Assembly: GCA_018434685.1 (NCBI GenBank)
Contig: JAHDOV010000003.1
Location: 432,401 to 496,400 of the forward strand
Length of the DNA: 64,000 nt
Source: Deltaproteobacteria bacterium
GTDB taxonomy: Bacteria > Desulfobacterota > Desulfomonilia > UBA1062
Reading direction: 5' to 3'
The position numbers and the translations under genes are program-made. The notes under the pieces are model-generated. The model ran no database searches, was not told the origin of the DNA, and saw only the letters and a list, made by a program, of their open reading frames with translations. Shown here piece after piece: positions 61,261 to 64,000 of the stretch (position 1 is the first letter of the stretch; each line of letters opens with the position of its first letter).

Positions 61261-62421
61261 ATGGGATTTCAGGATGTGATGAAGGATATCGAAGGGTACC
61301 AGGACATTCAAAGAGATATAGAGATCTTGAAGAAATACGGCATCGACTATTCCTCGCAGCGGGGCAGTGTCGAACACAGCATCAATCTCTTCCATCCAAA
61401 GAAGATCCGCCTTGGCGTGTCAGAGATACAGCAGGAGACAGGCACGACCAGGACCCTGCGGTTAGTGCCGAAAGACGGCTATCTGCCGCCGTTTCAGGCA
61501 GGGCAGTATATCAATGTGTTTGTCGATGTCGCCGGTATCCGCACGAGCCGGCCGTACAGCATCTCGTCTTCGCCCGGTCAGACCGCCTACTATGACATCA
61601 CGGTCCGCAGGGTTTCTGACGGCTTTGTGTCCGAGTACCTGCTCGATGAGATCAGGGTTGGTGATGAGCTCGAGAGCAGCGGGCCTGCGGGCACCTTCAA
61701 TTACAATCCCCTGTTCCACGGAGACGACCTGGTCTTTCTCGCCGGAGGCAGCGGCATCACGCCGTTCATGAGCATGATACGTGAGGTGACGGACAGGAAT
61801 CTGAACAGGCGCATTCATCTCATTTATGGCTGCGACAGCCCCGACGATGTCATCTTTGCCGAAGAGCTTGCCCGGCGGGCAGAGAACCATCCGAATTTTT
61901 CCTGGGACCTGGTTATATCGACGCCTCCACAGGGTTACCAGGGGCTGACCGGGTTCATTACTGCCGGGCTCATGAAGCAGGTACTGGGTGACCTTGCAGG
62001 CAGGATGTTCTATCTGTGCGGGCCTGAGGCCATGTATGCCTTCTGTGATAAGGAACTCTCCGGCCTGGGGATACCAAAACGAAAGATCCGCATCGAGATG
62101 TATGGCTCTCCAAGGGATGTTACCCGGCAGCCTGGCTGGCCGTCAGGGGTAAAGGCAGAAGCGGTGTTCAATGTCGCTGTGAAGGGGAAGAAGATCATCG
62201 AGGCGCGGGCGTGTGAGCCCCTCATGATCTCCCTTGAGCGGGCCGGCCTGGCTATCCCTGCGCTGTGCAGATCAGGGGAGTGCAGCCTGTGCCGTACCAG
62301 GCTCCTTACGGGAAAGGTGTACCAGCCGGCAGGTGTGAAGCTGAGAAAGTCGGACAGGAGATTCGGCTACATCCATGCGTGCATGGCATATCCCCTGGAG
62401 GATCTGGAGATAATGATATAA
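61261..62421 (+). CDS. FAD/NAD(P)H reductase with C-terminal 2Fe-2S ferredoxin domain
   Basis: The 386-residue product has three parts. An FNR-type FAD domain has RPYSISSSPG around 98-106, and the NAD-binding domain has GGSGITPFMSM around 162-172. A C-terminal plant-type ferredoxin has cysteines at 336, 341, 344 and 374. Residues 1-50 form a helical extension not typical of this family. It would pass electrons from NAD(P)H to an acceptor, most simply the flavoprotein encoded upstream, 13 bases away. The partner is inferred from the operon. Confidence 0.9.
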   Translation: MGFQDVMKDIEGYQDIQRDIEILKKYGIDYSSQRGSVEHSINLFHPKKIRLGVSEIQQETGTTRTLRLVPKDGYLPPFQAGQYINVFVDVAGIRTSRPYSISSSPGQTAYYDITVRRVSDGFVSEYLLDEIRVGDELESSGPAGTFNYNPLFHGDDLVFLAGGSGITPFMSMIREVTDRNLNRRIHLIYGCDSPDDVIFAEELARRAENHPNFSWDLVISTPPQGYQGLTGFITAGLMKQVLGDLAGRMFYLCGPEAMYAFCDKELSGLGIPKRKIRIEMYGSPRDVTRQPGWPSGVKAEAVFNVAVKGKKIIEARACEPLMISLERAGLAIPALCRSGECSLCRTRLLTGKVYQPAGVKLRKSDRRFGYIHACMAYPLEDLEIMI

Positions 62422-62726
62422 TCGAAAATACACTTCTCTGTGTATGTAAAAACATAGAGATCGGGAAAGGTCTCGATCTCTTGTGATCCCTTTTATCTAT
62501 CCTGTTGTAATCAAGTAGTGTTTCGTATTATTGTTTACATCTGGATAAGCCCTGACTCACCCTACGAGAAATATGCTCCGATGGCTTGATTTGTCGCATG
62601 GTATGATATATGAAAATGCGGGCTTACGGGTTCCTTTTTGAATATGAGGAGTAGTCCATTCAGTTCATTGTATTACGGTAAGTATCACCCATCTAAGCGG
62701 AGCTGTGTTCGCTGCAAGGAGGCGTA
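62422..62726 (+). other. Intergenic region after the reductase gene, with terminator-like hairpin
   Basis: AGAGATCG and CGATCTCT (62456-62481) flank a ten-base loop; a TTTT appears ten bases later, so it may be a weak terminator. The remaining sequence is AT-rich with no clear coding frame. An AAGGAGG ribosome-binding site for the next gene is at its end. Confidence 0.55.
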
Positions 62727-63881
62727 ATGGCTGTACAGTTTATTGACCTGAAGGTTCAGCAGGAGCGGATCTACGAGACTATACTGGAGAACATCAAGGG
62801 CGTTCTTAAGCACGGACAATATATCATGGGCCCCGAGATCAAGGAGCTGGAGGAAAGGCTCGGCCGGTATGTGGGTGTCAGGCATGCGCTTTCCTGCGCG
62901 TCCGGCACCGATGCCCTGCTCATGGCCCTTATGGCCTACGGAGTGGGGCCGGGGGATGCAATCTTCACCACTCCCTTTACCTTTGTGGCGACTGCAGAGG
63001 TGGTCTCCCTGCTGGGGGCCACCCCGGTTTTTGTCGACATCGATCCCGCAACCTACAATATCGATCCTGCCCATCTGCAAGAGGCCATCGCTGCGCTGGA
63101 AGACAAGGACCCGAAACAGCATCCCCTACCCAAGGGCTATGAACATCTCAGCCCGAAAGGGATCATCCCGGTGGACCTGTTCGGCCAGGCTGCAGACTAT
63201 GATCGTATCAATGAGATCGCTACGAGCAAAGGGCTGTTCGTGCTCGAAGATGCGGCGCAGTCATTCGGCGCGCAGTATCGGGATAAACAGGCCTGTGCCC
63301 TGGCGGATATTTCCGCCACGTCATTCTTTCCGGCCAAACCCCTCGGAGGCTATGGCGACGGCGGCATGGTCTTCACCGATGATGACGGATTGTTCGAGCA
63401 GCTGAAATCCGTGAGGGTTCACGGTCAGGGCACGGACAAGTATAACAACATCAGGATCGGCATCAACGGCAGGTGCGACACCCTGCAGGCTGCCATTCTC
63501 CTTGCCAAGTTCGACATCTTCCCGGAAGAGATCGAACTGAGGCAGAAAGTTGCCCAGCGGTACAACGAGCTCCTTAGAACGGCTGACGGGATTACCTGCC
63601 CCTTTGTTGCCGAGGGATCACTGAGCGCTTGGGCACAGTATTCCATCCAGAGTGACAAGAGGACCGAGATCCAGGATGCCCTCAAGGAAGCGGGGATACC
63701 AACAGCAATCTACTACCCCAAGCCGCTCCACCTCCAGGATGCCTACGGCTATCTCGAATATAAGAAGAGCGACTTTGAGGTTTCAGAAAAGATCTCCGAA
63801 CGAATCTTCTCCCTGCCCATGCACCCGTATCTGAGGGAAGGGGATCAGGCTCGGATCGCGGAGATAATCAGGAATGTTTAG
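62727..63881 (+). CDS. DegT/DnrJ/EryC1/StrS sugar aminotransferase (WbpE-like)
   Basis: The 384-residue product is a PLP-dependent sugar aminotransferase. It has DLKVQQERIYETILENIKGVLKHGQYIMGPEI at the N-terminus, Asp175 in VLEDAAQSFGA and the PLP lysine Lys204 in SFFPAKPLGGYGDGGMVFT. This last pattern is closest to WbpE/WlbC-type enzymes, which aminate UDP-3-keto-GlcNAc(A) during synthesis of diamino sugars for lipopolysaccharide. The neighbouring genes for such a pathway would lie beyond the right edge. The strong AAGGAGG site sets the start. Confidence 0.9.
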   Translation: MAVQFIDLKVQQERIYETILENIKGVLKHGQYIMGPEIKELEERLGRYVGVRHALSCASGTDALLMALMAYGVGPGDAIFTTPFTFVATAEVVSLLGATPVFVDIDPATYNIDPAHLQEAIAALEDKDPKQHPLPKGYEHLSPKGIIPVDLFGQAADYDRINEIATSKGLFVLEDAAQSFGAQYRDKQACALADISATSFFPAKPLGGYGDGGMVFTDDDGLFEQLKSVRVHGQGTDKYNNIRIGINGRCDTLQAAILLAKFDIFPEEIELRQKVAQRYNELLRTADGITCPFVAEGSLSAWAQYSIQSDKRTEIQDALKEAGIPTAIYYPKPLHLQDAYGYLEYKKSDFEVSEKISERIFSLPMHPYLREGDQARIAEIIRNV

Positions 63882-64000
63882 CAAGCTGTTTTATGTTTTA
63901 AGTTTTAGGTGTTAAGTGTTCATGATCTCGATGAGAGTTCGTTCGTTTCCTGCACATTGCAAAAGGCTCAGCAGCAGAGCTCCGGACGCAGGTCTACATC
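63882..64000 (+). other. Right-edge intergenic region with low-complexity repeat
   Basis: The first 40 bases contain TTTTAAGTTTTAGGTGTTAAG, a run of the low-complexity type also seen at 32656 and 59262. A short open frame from 63922 to the edge and a minus-strand one are both too short to judge. Confidence 0.3.

Overview
The window looks like chromosomal DNA of a free-living Gram-negative bacterium, most likely a Desulfobacterota (deltaproteobacterial) anaerobe. This is inferred from gene order and content: corC-lnt-prfB, a SPOR protein beside argS, hrcA-grpE-dnaK under a CIRCE element, outer-membrane biogenesis genes (lnt, an LpxH-like enzyme), PilZ signalling, and a large acyl-CoA catabolism cluster. 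No rRNA, CRISPR array, phage block or intact insertion sequence was found.

Positions 1-19,000 are mainly housekeeping. They hold xseA (cut by the window edge), a crotonase, an endonuclease III-like glycosylase and mnmG. A PilZ/TPR pair follows, then a kinase/PHP/phosphotransferase/rlmN run, tRNA-Arg(CCG), a VWA/MoxR-ATPase pair, and corC-lnt-prfB with a programmed +1 frameshift in prfB. A nitroreductase, a TraB-like membrane protein, a small unknown gene and a response regulator close the region. Positions 19,061-19,709 are non-coding and contain four unrelated perfect inverted repeats. Positions 19,700-28,200 hold an LpxH-like hydrolase, an M23 endopeptidase, a slipin, an RNA methyltransferase, a cyclic-nucleotide-binding protein, a wecB-type epimerase, a SPOR protein and argS.

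Positions 28,500-36,400 carry the heat-shock operon hrcA-grpE-dnaK (sigma70-type promoter plus CIRCE), an FmdB-type zinc ribbon, rpoZ-dnaJ, and the gluconeogenic pair fbp-fba. From 36,566 a complete trpEGDCFBA operon is preceded by a leader peptide with three consecutive Trp codons and a strong attenuator hairpin. Neighbouring trp genes overlap by 1-10 bases, suggesting translational coupling.

Positions 43,150-52,412 (minus strand) are a surface-polysaccharide locus: four glycosyltransferases, an asparagine-synthetase-like amidotransferase and an ABC flippase. It shows signs of rearrangement: an AT-rich glycosyltransferase, a headless coding remnant, and a GxxExxY gene bracketed by inverted ACCACGAAG-type repeats.

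Positions 52,565-62,421 (plus strand) hold an acyl-CoA gene cluster: a CaiB-type CoA transferase, an HMG-CoA-synthase-like protein fused to a DUF35 domain, a thiolase, two MaoC-type hydratase subunits and an SDR. A second transcription unit follows, with a phytoene-desaturase-like flavoprotein and an FAD/2Fe-2S reductase behind a promoter carrying a perfect 19-bp dyad. Together these look like a thiolytic, (R)-3-hydroxyacyl-CoA-type pathway of unknown substrate. The intergenic stretch between the two units carries REP-like and low-complexity repeats. The window ends with a WbpE-like sugar aminotransferase.
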